Assembly: GCA_005223375.1 (NCBI GenBank)
Contig: RXOD01006198.1
Location: 1 to 10,988, forward strand
DNA length: 10,988 nucleotides
Reading direction: 5' to 3'
DNA from: Amoebophrya sp. AT5.2
Lineage: Eukaryota; Sar; Dinophyceae; Syndiniales; Amoebophryaceae
Numbering within the stretch: the stretch's first letter is position 1; each line of letters opens with the position of its first letter. Of this stretch, positions 1 to 7,849 are shown in pieces. A model generated the notes under the pieces. That model was not told the DNA's origin. It saw only the letters and a list, made by a program, of their open reading frames with translations, and did no database searches. The position numbers and the translations under genes are program-made.

Positions 1-2419
1 CCCGCCGCACGTAGCGGCTGGTCTCTACCGCGCACGCGAACACACTGTTTCTGGAACCCTCGTTTGATGTCTCGCGACCGCAGAGAGCCCGCACCCGGTC
101 ACAGTTCTCCCAGCTGGCGTCCGTGCTCTCGTGCTTGTGCGACACCGGTTCCTCGAGAGCCTCCAGCGCGGAGGCGACCCACACCGCGTCCGGGTCGAGG
201 TCCGGTCGCCCGCACCGAGGCTGCTCTCCGGAGGTGCGCATCATGGGGTAGGACTCGTCGGAGTCCGAAAGCAGCTTCTCGACCACCAGGAAGAGACCGA
301 ACAAGGTCGGCGGAATCGGAAATTTTCGGTGGAGGTCCGCCGGGGACGAGGTGGTGGGACCGCTGGTCTCAGTCGTGGACCACGTGGCTTCCCCTCCGGA
401 AGGTGTCTTGGTCTTCCAGTCGTCGCGCCACAGGCTGCAGCAGGCGACCAGAAACTGCTGTAGCCCGTCGTGGGTGCAGATATCGACTCTCTGCGTGTTC
501 TCGACTTCCTGCATGTTCCCTCCGTCACAGCTTTCGCCGCCCTCGCAAGTCGAGAACAGGAAGAAGGGGCCCACGGTTATACGGCCGTTTTCCGCCGCGA
601 TGACTGTCGGCGTCTGCTGACACTTTTCGTCGAAGTGCTTGTTCTCCTCCTGCAGGTTCGCGCAGCACCGCCGCAGCTTCTGCTCCAGGGCCTCGTACAC
701 CCCCGCCCCGCAGCGACTCAGGTCCAGCGTCACCCGCAACTGCGCGTAGTCGCGCGCGCGCGCCGCGTCCGCCTCCAAGGTGAATCCGTACCCGAGCAAA
801 AGCTCTTCGTTCGACTTCCGGGTTCCGTAGTTGTTGAACACCTCCTGTCCCGGCAGGAACGGCACTTCGTTTCCAGAACCGTTTGCACTGGCCGCGGGGA
901 CCCGCTTCCACGACAGCGTCACGGGCGGATCATGAAATTCAATCGCCTCTTTCTCCTGTTTGGTGTGGAAGTAGCGGCAGACCTCCACCGGCCAGTCCGG
1001 GTTGTGGTTGAACACGTCGATGAGCGGCAGCATCACCGCCGCGGTCGCGTCCCTCTTCAGCGCGGCCGGAAAGCACCGCGAGGTGTACACCGAGCGGGCC
1101 CACCGCCATTCTTCATACGAGATCCCGAACAGCGAGGTAACGACCTGGTCGCACTGCTGCTTCAGGAACTGCTGCATACGGAGAGTCTCGAAGAAGAGGT
1201 TGGAGCCGGAGAGGTGCGGAGCCAGACAGCTCTCATAGTCCCAATGCGTGCAGTCGTCCGGCGCGTTCTGGATGGCGTCCTCGTAGTCGTCGGCGTGGTC
1301 CTGCTTGCAGGTTGGCGAAGCAGGTACCTCAGGTTCGTGCTCGTCGTTGCCCTTCTCGACGGTCTTCATGTCGGTGGATGCAGCGAAGGCTGCCGTCGTG
1401 CTGCAAGAGTTCCTCTCCGGACAACTCGGGTCCGCACTCGACGCCGCCTCGCCGCCGCCGGAGCCCGTGGCGGAGCCCGCGGCGTTGCCCGAGGGATGTT
1501 GGAGGTTCACATCACCCTTGACCGACGAGACTGAATCCTCCATCCGATCGGTCGACTTTGACTGCAGGGTGTGGCTGCTCTCGACGATCTTCTTGAGGTC
1601 CGAACACGCCTGGTGGTGCGCCTTCATCCAAGTGATCTTACCTTCTTCACCCGGCTCCCCCGACCCCTTGTTTCGCTTCGTCACCGGTTCTAAGCGAGGA
1701 CTTCCGAGTACCCCCCGGCCTCTCTTGTTTCCGTTTTTAGCTGTCGTTTTCGCCGGGCTCCTCGCGCGATCACCAGACTCGCGTCCCGAGTCCTTCCGGT
1801 AAATCGGCGGCAGAGAATGGATGTAGTCACCGTATTCTTCGCTCTTTAGTTTTCCCGTCTTCACCAGGGCCAAAAACGCCCAGACGTCCTGAGATCCTGT
1901 CCAGTGCAAGTCTGATAGCAGTTTCTCCACCGGTTCCTTGTTGTCTGGGTTGTTGTTCTGCAGGTGCTCGACGACTTTCGCCCGGATCCACTTTGGCACA
2001 TCCGCGTCCGACAGAATGGCAGCCGCGGGGACTTTTGCGAAAAAGTCATCGCTCGCTTCGTAATCGTGATCATGTTGTAGGATCGCGTTTTCGCCAGTGG
2101 CGTTCGCGATAAGGTTAATACCGTCTTCGCCGCCGCCGCCCTCCCCCTGTCCCTGCTCAGCAGGGGCTTCTGCGTGTTTCACTTTCGGTTCGCCGTCACC
2201 CTCGCCGCCGCCCCCCGCTTCCCCCAGATCGGCCATAAACGCCTCTTTTTCCTTCACTCGCACGTGCATGCCACTGGTCCGGTCCAGTGCGAGCTCGAGG
2301 TAGCTCGGGAGGATGCATTTCTTGTCTTTCAGAAACCGTTGCAGGTACGCGAGGCGGCGCTGCGCCCCTCTCCCCGCCGGCATCGCGTCCTTCGTCAGCG
2401 GCCGGGTGGTGGTGCCCAT
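1..2419 (-). CDS. SET-domain lysine methyltransferase (SETD3/SETD6/RuBisCO-LSMT class), C-terminus beyond window
   Basis: The frame is open from an ATG at 2417-2419 to the left edge, giving at least 806 residues with no stop. The start has a good context (A at -3, G at +4) and an in-frame TAA 21 bases upstream. SET motifs appear in family order. A GINLIA stretch near residue 100 leads to FFAKVP, the usual 'GxGlxA ... vP' N-terminal strand pair. WAFLAL and YGDYIHSLPP follow (about residues 173-200). YEEWRWARSVYTSRCF lies at 435-450, FNH at 470-472 (the NH motif that helps bind S-adenosylmethionine) and NNYG at 529-532 with the probable catalytic Tyr531. The family transfers methyl groups to lysine (or histidine in SETD3) of non-histone proteins. 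The remainder, from about 550, sits where this class carries its helical substrate-binding domain, but I do not recognise its sequence. Unusual is a low-complexity insertion of about 230 residues (about 200-430) inside the SET fold. Substrate unknown. Confidence 0.85.
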   Translation of the reverse strand, partial: MGTTTRPLTKDAMPAGRGAQRRLAYLQRFLKDKKCILPSYLELALDRTSGMHVRVKEKEAFMADLGEAGGGGEGDGEPKVKHAEAPAEQGQGEGGGGEDGINLIANATGENAILQHDHDYEASDDFFAKVPAAAILSDADVPKWIRAKVVEHLQNNNPDNKEPVEKLLSDLHWTGSQDVWAFLALVKTGKLKSEEYGDYIHSLPPIYRKDSGRESGDRARSPAKTTAKNGNKRGRGVLGSPRLEPVTKRNKGSGEPGEEGKITWMKAHHQACSDLKKIVESSHTLQSKSTDRMEDSVSSVKGDVNLQHPSGNAAGSATGSGGGEAASSADPSCPERNSCSTTAAFAASTDMKTVEKGNDEHEPEVPASPTCKQDHADDYEDAIQNAPDDCTHWDYESCLAPHLSGSNLFFETLRMQQFLKQQCDQVVTSLFGISYEEWRWARSVYTSRCFPAALKRDATAAVMLPLIDVFNHNPDWPVEVCRYFHTKQEKEAIEFHDPPVTLSWKRVPAASANGSGNEVPFLPGQEVFNNYGTRKSNEELLLGYGFTLEADAARARDYAQLRVTLDLSRCGAGVYEALEQKLRRCCANLQEENKHFDEKCQQTPTVIAAENGRITVGPFFLFSTCEGGESCDGGNMQEVENTQRVDICTHDGLQQFLVACCSLWRDDWKTKTPSGGEATWSTTETSGPTTSSPADLHRKFPIPPTLFGLFLVVEKLLSDSDESYPMMRTSGEQPRCGRPDLDPDAVWVASALEALEEPVSHKHESTDASWENCDRVRALCGRETSNEGSRNSVFACAVETSRYVRR
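751..762. repeat. (CG)6 alternating tract inside the SET gene
   Basis: Twelve bases of alternating CG encode part of an Ala-Arg run just after the YG motif of the SET domain. This reflects the GC-rich coding sequence and is a potential slippage or Z-DNA-prone site. No function is implied. Confidence 0.6.
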
Positions 2420-3114
2420 TTTGGTGCCGCTAGTTCGTTACTTTTCTTGTGTGGTTGGTATGCAAACCGACGCCGAGTTCTTCGTGCTCGTCAAAATCTA
2501 GATGGAAAACGATGAATATGGCCCAGACACGCGCGCCCTCCTACGGCCTGGAGTATCGAATGATGCACTTACAAGCTGCACCGCCTGCTGCAGTTAGCGT
2601 ACTCAATTTCTTCAACAAAACGAGAAGTCAACATGCTGAATGAAATAGTGCGATCGTCAAAACGACAAATACAGAGCCGGTTCGGATCCGTCGGAGCGCT
2701 TGGCTGCGTGATATTTGTTCAGAGATCTCCGGTTGTGAAGATCCATCCATCCATCCATCCATCCTGACACGACCACAAGGAGTACGACGTCCGACCAAGT
2801 TCAGGATCGATGCACGATGTCGACGTCGTCGACCGCAGTGAAAAATAAGCACTAGCGCTCACTAAAGCCATTCGCTATCCTCGCGAGGATCATGCGGACG
2901 GAACGAGATCCTCTGCATCTCGATAACGGAAAATCGAATTCACATTCGGTGGAGGCAGGGTGCGAAACGTCTCCACAATCAATGTGTGCAGCAAGCAACA
3001 GCAGAATCATCAATGTAGTGCGAAATCATTGCTCCTCGTTAGATGTGTGTGTCTCTGTCGGATCGACTGAGCCAAGTCCAAGTCTACCCCGACCACGACG
3101 TACCCCTATCTACA
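2420..3114. other. Intergenic region between the FHA-RING gene and the SET gene
   Basis: This 695-bp stretch holds the 3' flank of the FHA-RING gene (right) and the 5' flank of the SET gene (left). I see no convincing coding sequence on either strand and no minus-strand AATAAA. On the minus strand a donor-like GTAAGTGC near 2570 and an acceptor-like TTTTCCATCTAG near 2500 could bound a leader intron of roughly 75 bp for the SET gene. A CTAG lies 13 bases before the SET start codon. These signals are weak. The (ATCC)6 microsatellite is annotated separately. Confidence 0.5.
2741..2764. repeat. (ATCC)6 microsatellite
   Basis: Six perfect tandem copies of ATCC lie in noncoding DNA upstream of the SET gene. 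On the minus strand they read as GGAT repeats. The tract is a simple polymorphic repeat with no sign of being translated. Confidence 0.95.
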
Positions 3115-5931
3115 TCATACGCGAAAGAGCTTGATCACTTCGCCAATGAACTGTCGGCAGACGGGGCACTCGTTGATTTTCTTGCTGCACTCGACGCAGC
3201 AGACCACGTGCCCGCACGGGTACAGGCAGCAGTTCAGCTCGCCGTCGAAGCAGATCTTGCACAGGTTTTCGTCCTCTCGCTTCTGCAGTTTCACATACGT
3301 GGTCTCTTTTGCGGTCGGGCGTGTTGAGGCACTCGAGCTAGCCGCGCCCTGTGCTCCCGTTTGCCCCACCTCCTCCTGTGGAGCAACCGCTTCCTCGTCC
3401 TCTTCCGCCGCCGCGACGATTGTTCCACGCTCCTCGTATCCCGGATCTCTCTCCACGTGCTCTCGCCTCACCTCCGACAACTGCGTCGCGTATGCGTCGG
3501 CCGAGAGGATCACGTTGGGCAATGCGCTGCGCAACGCACAGCCGTAGTAATTGCTACCTGCTGAACTTGCCGCGCCTCCGCTGTAGTCCGCGAAACGTTT
3601 GCGCGGGGGCGACGGAGCGAGCAGACCGCTCGGGTCCTCGAGGTCCGCTGCGGGGGGTGGCCGCGGTGGCCGTGGTGGCGAAGATCCGGACGTTCCCGAA
3701 GGTGTCGTGTGGTGTCTCGGTCGTCCGTCACCGTTTGCACTGCTGGAGGAGGCTGCTCCTGTTTCTCGGAAGGAATTGAAGGTTGCCAGCGACGAGGTAG
3801 CGGTGTCCCACAACCTCTGCTGCTCCCGTGCCTGCTGTTGCAGATGCCACTGCTCCGACGTTATCGCAAATTCGACGCGTCCGTTCAGGTCCCGCATCCT
3901 GGTGGTTCCGTGGTTCAGCGACGAAGAAATGCTCGTAACTGCGTCGATCGATGCAAAGCCTTGATCGAAATCCTCGTCGTTTTTCGCTCGCAGTTCGCTT
4001 TCGATGGCGCGTTGTAATGCCGCCTGCGCTTGCTGCATCTCGGAAGCGGAAACCGCTGGATCTGCGTCTCTTTTGTCGTCCTGGTGTGGGTGCTCGCTCG
4101 TTAATGCCGCAGCCGGCTCATCCGACGCAGCCATCCGCATTTCCTGCTCGGATTCCTCCACCAAGGCCTGCAACTCGGAATGCAATGGCCCGTCCCCGTC
4201 CCGCGCTGCGCTTGCCGCAAGAACTTCCGCCTCCAGGCCGACGTCCTTCGGGTCGAAAGGCATGAAAAGGGAACTCCCAACCTTCAGCACGTCGCCCAAC
4301 CGAAACGCAAACGGCGGCGACGCCTCGCCGTCGGGGGAGAGGCGAATCCACGTGCGGTTTGTGGAATACCGATCGGTGACCACGAAATTCCCTCCGCCTG
4401 GCCCTGTGAAAGAGGGTGATGCAGATATGCTGGCGTGAAACGTGCTCAGCTGCATGTCTGCAACCGACACCACGTTCGTCGCGTCCCTGCCGACCGTTAT
4501 CTTGGCGGGTGACAATTCTACTGCCGGTGAACAAATTTCCGTTTTTTTAGAGGACGCCGACGCCAAATACGCCGTTCGGTCCGGCCGCAGGTTCTCGATC
4601 ACTCTGCCTGTCACCGTCGTGATTGTTCCTGCACTTTCGGCGCAATTCGCCAGGCGGAAACTCCCCGCAATGGACACATCGGAGGAGGTTTGAAAGGAGA
4701 GCAGCAGCGTTGTCTGCGCTCTTCGCTGTTCGGTCTCGCGCTTGCCTTCGGGAGCTTGAGCAGAGGACGATGTGGCAACCGCCGAACTGGACGAGGACGA
4801 CGTTCCCACGCCCTGCAGCGTCGAAAGCGCCGTCTGGAAAATTTCCAGCTCCTCGTCCTCGGTGAGCTCCTCCGCCGGAGGTTCTGCCTGCGCGCCCCGA
4901 TGCTGCAGTTGATTTCCCAAGGACCCGAACATCTCCTCAAGCTTGGCCGTTTCCACGACCCAGACTTGCACCTCCGTCGCGCCCAGCTGGAAGGCCATGC
5001 CATCTACCAGCCGCGCCTGGTCCCGAACCATCAAGAAGGTTCCGGTCGTCGATCCCAGGTCCTGCACGCGCCAGGGACTCGGTTGCTCCTCCGGGGGGTC
5101 GCGGCCGCACGCGAAGGGGTCCTGGGCGTGCGCGTCGTCCATCAGGTACACCCCGTTCCAAATCGCGAAGTGCCTTCTCGACACGAACGACTCCGGCACG
5201 ACGATTTTGTTCTGCCCAGAATGCCGCCCACCCGTAACTCTTTCGCCCTTCGTCAATAGTATACAGCCGGAATGCAGCTGGTCGCAATCCGAAGAGGAGC
5301 TGCTGGCCCTCCCGCTCTCCACGAGCGGACCCTCGATCGCTCTCAGCGCCAGCGCATCAGTCGGTGTCCGCGTGCCGAGACTGACCTTGATCCCCTGCTC
5401 CAGATCATCTTTGCCGACCGTCGTTCGGCTTCGCCTCTTCGCAGAGGAGGGCGGGCGCTTCTTGTTCGGCGACCGCGAAGAACCTCCCTTGCGCCCACCC
5501 GCCGCACTGTTGGAGCTGGCGGCGGCCCCGGGGGGAGTCGACGGGGCGGACGGTTCTTGTTCTACTGCCTCCTCAGGTCCCGGCGAGAGGGCGCCCGGCA
5601 TGAAGGGCATAATGGCTTGCTTCAGCAGAATGCGCTCGCGATCGGTCAGCCTCGACCAGTAGGGATCGACCTCACCCGGCTTGTAAATGTTACCGCCGTT
5701 CGTCGCCACGACTTGCAACAACCCTGGGCCGTCGAGAGTGGTCGTCGTGCGCGAAAACTTGAGCCAGCGGAGCCAGGAACCGACGTCTGCGCCAGTCCAA
5801 AGGCCAATGTCCTTCATGCAATTTTGGGGAATTGCAGAAGCTGCGGGGGGCTCCTCGTAAAACTGGTACAGCCCAGCAGCTCCGTTCGCGCAGGGGCGAC
5901 TGGATGACGAGGAAGAAGACGAGGACGACAT
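3115..5931 (-). CDS. SAM-like / tandem-FHA / C-terminal RING protein, probable phospho-dependent E3 ubiquitin ligase
   Basis: One uninterrupted coding exon of about 938 residues, stop TGA at 3115-3117. After a run of ten serines, residues about 40-113 look SAM-like (LWTGADVGSWLRWLKF, then LLQVV and RERILLKQAI). FHA1 (about 220-335) has the GR, S-R-R-H and DLGSTTGTF signatures. FHA2 (about 465-560) has VGRD, S-T-F-H and YSTNRTW. A Gln/Glu-rich, probably helical stretch (about 583-715) and a Pro/Ser-rich linker follow. The end is a C3HC4 RING (about 889-924: CKIC, then PCGH, then C-x2-C and CPVC) followed by a short hydrophobic tail, as in IAP-type dimeric RING ligases. FHA domains bind phosphothreonine and RINGs recruit E2 enzymes, so a ligase acting on phosphorylated targets is the natural inference. 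I chose the Met at 5931 because the 17 codons upstream read through a pyrimidine-rich 3' splice site. The domain order differs from CHFR and RNF8, which have a single N-terminal FHA. Confidence 0.87.
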   Translation of the reverse strand: MSSSSSSSSSSRPCANGAAGLYQFYEEPPAASAIPQNCMKDIGLWTGADVGSWLRWLKFSRTTTTLDGPGLLQVVATNGGNIYKPGEVDPYWSRLTDRERILLKQAIMPFMPGALSPGPEEAVEQEPSAPSTPPGAAASSNSAAGGRKGGSSRSPNKKRPPSSAKRRSRTTVGKDDLEQGIKVSLGTRTPTDALALRAIEGPLVESGRASSSSSDCDQLHSGCILLTKGERVTGGRHSGQNKIVVPESFVSRRHFAIWNGVYLMDDAHAQDPFACGRDPPEEQPSPWRVQDLGSTTGTFLMVRDQARLVDGMAFQLGATEVQVWVVETAKLEEMFGSLGNQLQHRGAQAEPPAEELTEDEELEIFQTALSTLQGVGTSSSSSSAVATSSSAQAPEGKRETEQRRAQTTLLLSFQTSSDVSIAGSFRLANCAESAGTITTVTGRVIENLRPDRTAYLASASSKKTEICSPAVELSPAKITVGRDATNVVSVADMQLSTFHASISASPSFTGPGGGNFVVTDRYSTNRTWIRLSPDGEASPPFAFRLGDVLKVGSSLFMPFDPKDVGLEAEVLAASAARDGDGPLHSELQALVEESEQEMRMAASDEPAAALTSEHPHQDDKRDADPAVSASEMQQAQAALQRAIESELRAKNDEDFDQGFASIDAVTSISSSLNHGTTRMRDLNGRVEFAITSEQWHLQQQAREQQRLWDTATSSLATFNSFRETGAASSSSANGDGRPRHHTTPSGTSGSSPPRPPRPPPAADLEDPSGLLAPSPPRKRFADYSGGAASSAGSNYYGCALRSALPNVILSADAYATQLSEVRREHVERDPGYEERGTIVAAAEEDEEAVAPQEEVGQTGAQGAASSSASTRPTAKETTYVKLQKREDENLCKICFDGELNCCLYPCGHVVCCVECSKKINECPVCRQFIGEVIKLFRV

Positions 5932-6462
5932 TGCCTGAAATAAAGAAACAGAAAGGCAAGAATTTATTTTAGGTTCAATCAAAAAACACAGTTCATGTTG
6001 TTGAATTTCGTCACTATTTCACTAGCGCTATATGCGTCTACTGCTTTCCGAAATATCCTCGCGGCAAGGAGGTGCTACTCACGTACGTTTTGTTTTCCAT
6101 CCCTGAGCATCCACGCTATATATGCGGCGAAGTGTTGTTTTAATGGAAGGTCTGGTGAGTGCATCGAGGAAAAGCAAACATCACGAAAGACCTCTTCAAG
6201 CAAACAAACGTACACGCACCTCTTCGCTCTAGCTCTCAGCTCTCGTTTGATCGCTCCTGCTCTCTTGTTCGCGAAAGCAGACCGTCGCAAGTTTAGGCAA
6301 GCATCCATCCCGTTGATGTAGAAGCAGATGCGACTTTCTCTGATCCTTTACGAAAGCATTTACTTTATGGTGATTTCAAGGCTTGATGAGTTTCGTTAAT
6401 TCGGCGTCGTCCGGAACCATGAATGAGTTTCAATGCCAACCACGCCCCGTCGCTGTGGTCTG
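5932..6462. other. Intergenic region between AP-1 sigma and the FHA-RING gene
   Basis: This 531-bp stretch carries the AP-1 sigma 3' flank and the FHA-RING leader. No minus-strand AATAAA follows the AP-1 sigma stop. A TATATA string lies at 6118-6123. It is about 35 bases upstream of the donor-like sites at 6086/6082, too close to leave a sensible first exon, so I give it little weight. An open minus-strand stretch (6087-6308, 74 codons from an ATG) could be an upstream exon and is discussed in the findings. Without that exon the region is noncoding. Confidence 0.5.
5935..6082 (-). other. Candidate leader intron or trans-splice acceptor of the FHA-RING gene
   Basis: On the minus strand a pyrimidine-rich tract ending TTTATTTCAG finishes at 5935, and the next bases are GCA then the ATG. 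This is a textbook 3' splice site. Matching cis donors are GTGAGT (first base 6082, intron 148 bp) or the overlapping GTACGT (first base 6086, 152 bp). Alternatively the AG accepts a spliced leader with no cis donor. The acceptor is clear by inspection. The choice of donor is not. Confidence 0.55.
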
Positions 6463-7186
6463 CTACCTTATCCCAAACACCGAGGTTTGCTTCTTTTGGT
6501 CTTTTTTATCCTCCATCATCGCGTCCTGCTCTGCTATCAGACGCAGTACCTGCTTCTTGCTCGTCTCCTGCAGCTCCCCGTTGATAAAGAGCTCGTCGAA
6601 AATGTAGTACGCCTGAATGGTTTCGTATCACAGTTATTTATACGTCGTCAAGGTCAACAAAGTAAAATGAAAATTCAAAGTCTCCCGCTGAACGAGTACC
6701 TTGTGGAAGTTGAAAATGAGATCGAGCTCGCACACGTTTCCGAAATATCGGTCCAGGCACTCGACGAAGTGGTGGATAATCTCGAGCGTGAGAAGCTCGT
6801 TATCGTCCGGGTCCACCGCAAAAATGAAGTACAAGCTCGCGTACCTGTGCTGACACTTGATTTCCATTTTCTTTGGACTCGGGAGCACGAACAAGAAAAC
6901 AATGAATTACCACAATTGACGACGTGGTGCGTAGCTCGCTTCAGCTTTCTTTCTCTTTGGTCGAAAAGCTTAGGCAAAACAAGAAGCAGAAGCAAGGTAC
7001 GCACCTCTTGTAGCAGACTTTGTAGTCTCGCCACTCGAGAAAGTTGCAAAGCTTCGGCGGTCGCGACAGCACCAGATTCTTGATTTCCTTGATCATGCTA
7101 AGCTGCTCCTTCTCTGATATCGGGCTGAAGAACTTCTTCAGTCTTGTCTTCCCCTGCCGGGAAATCAAAAGCGCGAAATGAATCAT
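6463..7186 (-). CDS. AP1S: AP-1 clathrin adaptor complex sigma subunit (three exons)
   Basis: Exons are 7005-7186, 6700-6844 and 6463-6612 (stop TAG at 6463-6465). They join to 61+48+49 = 158 residues, the usual length of AP sigma subunits. Arg61 is split by intron 1. Exon 1 opens with [16 protein letters not shown] and ends [13 protein letters not shown]. Exon 2 runs from YASLYF through [11 protein letters not shown] to [11 protein letters not shown]. Exon 3 starts [13 protein letters not shown] and contains QETSKKQVL. The [18 protein letters not shown] stretch and CELD-IFNF favour AP-1 over AP-2, AP-3 or AP-4. Sigma forms the small longin-like core subunit of the AP-1 heterotetramer, which recruits clathrin at the trans-Golgi and endosomes and helps read dileucine sorting signals. 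The last dozen residues (Lys/Gln-rich, ending FGIR) diverge from animal homologues. A GTAGCA overlapping the stop could in principle be a donor, but the full-length match makes another exon unnecessary. Confidence 0.95.
6613..6699 (-). other. Intron 2 of AP-1 sigma (87 bp, phase 0)
   Basis: The donor is AAG|GTACTC and the acceptor CATTCAG|GCG. The intron is AT-rich and contains in-frame stops. Removing it joins NFHK directly to AYYIFDE, as in other AP-1 sigma proteins. Confidence 0.93.
6845..7004 (-). other. Intron 1 of AP-1 sigma (160 bp, phase 2)
   Basis: The donor is AAGAG|GTGCGT and the acceptor CAGCACAG|GTACGC. Splicing rebuilds the Arg codon and restores the conserved YKRYASLYF sequence. 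Using GTGCGT instead of GTRAGT is a mild deviation from the usual donor consensus. Confidence 0.93.
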
Positions 7187-7770
7187 CGTCGGGGCAGAGA
7201 TTCGGGCTCGTCCGGTGTCGCTAGAGCTTCAATCGTGCCTCTGAATGAGCCTCCTGTCGTAGGACGAAGCGGTCGCCGAGGGAGGAAGCCGGAAACTCAA
7301 CTTGAGATGATTCCTGCAAGGTTCGTCTGCGTTCGAAGCAACACTAGCTTGCTAGACGAGCGAGTGGCATTTTTCCGAAATTATGAAATTCGCGATCTAC
7401 ACCCTTTGACTCGACGTCGGGCTCAGGAACTTAGTGAGAGCATGCAGTGTCTCCGTGCCGTAAAAGCGATCTACGTATCAATCTAGCATGTAAAAATGGC
7501 TGGATCGCTGAGAGCTGCGAGGCACGATGTTGACAAGAAGAGGGAAGTGACTCTGGTACTGACTTGCTTTCTGCGAAGAGGTCGCCGCAGTCAGGCTCGC
7601 GGCGCGCGCGCGAAGATAACTTGGCACCCAGAGAAGAAGGAAAGGAAGCGAGGATCCACGAGCAAACTAAAAATTTCACTTTTTCATCCAACGAAAATTG
7701 GCGTCGATTTCGTTTTCGAATTGGATTGACGTCTCAATATATCCGCATTTTCTTGGTTCTTCATTTCACC

Positions 7771-7835
7771 TGCATCTAGTACTTTGTTCGCGCAGTGGAC
7801 ATCCTAGCAGGCATGTCACTGGAGTAAGGGCACGA
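7771..7835. repeat. 65-bp direct repeat, copy 1, with internal hairpin
   Basis: Identical over 65 bases to 7850-7914. Positions 7793-7821 can fold into a 12-bp stem: CAGTG/CACTG, ACAT/ATGT and CCT/AGG, with two single-base bulges (G7798, C7812) and a three-base AGC loop. The copy lies about 225 bp downstream of the coiled-coil gene's stop codon, so it may be transcribed in its 3' UTR. Function unknown. Confidence 0.95.
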
Positions 7836-7849
7836 AGGCCAAATACGCA

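Noticed and set aside
525..911. 128-codon minus-strand open frame in another phase of the SET gene
   Set aside because: It is a shadow frame overlapping the SET motifs NH and NYG, which lie in the long open frame.
470..1534. 354-codon plus-strand open frame
   Set aside because: It lies antisense to the SET gene, is Arg/Val/Leu-rich as expected from the complement of a GC-rich coding frame, and shows no domain.
2412..2428. CCATTTTGG resembling the core of the dinoflagellate spliced leader
   Set aside because: Only nine bases match. They are the complement of the SET start-codon context (CCAAAATGG), and there is no adjacent donor or Sm site as in a spliced-leader RNA gene.
5932..5982. Extension of the FHA-RING protein by 17 residues to an upstream Met
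   Set aside because: The extension reads through a pyrimidine-rich tract and TTTCAG acceptor, and its residues look like translated intron.
6117..6123. TATA-box for the FHA-RING gene
   Set aside because: The spacing would put the transcription start within a few bases of the leader donor, and AT-rich heptamers are common in this gap.
7178..7486. 102-codon plus-strand open frame upstream of AP-1 sigma
   Set aside because: It starts inside the AP-1 sigma start region on the opposite strand, has no recognisable domain, and frames of this length are common in GC-rich DNA.
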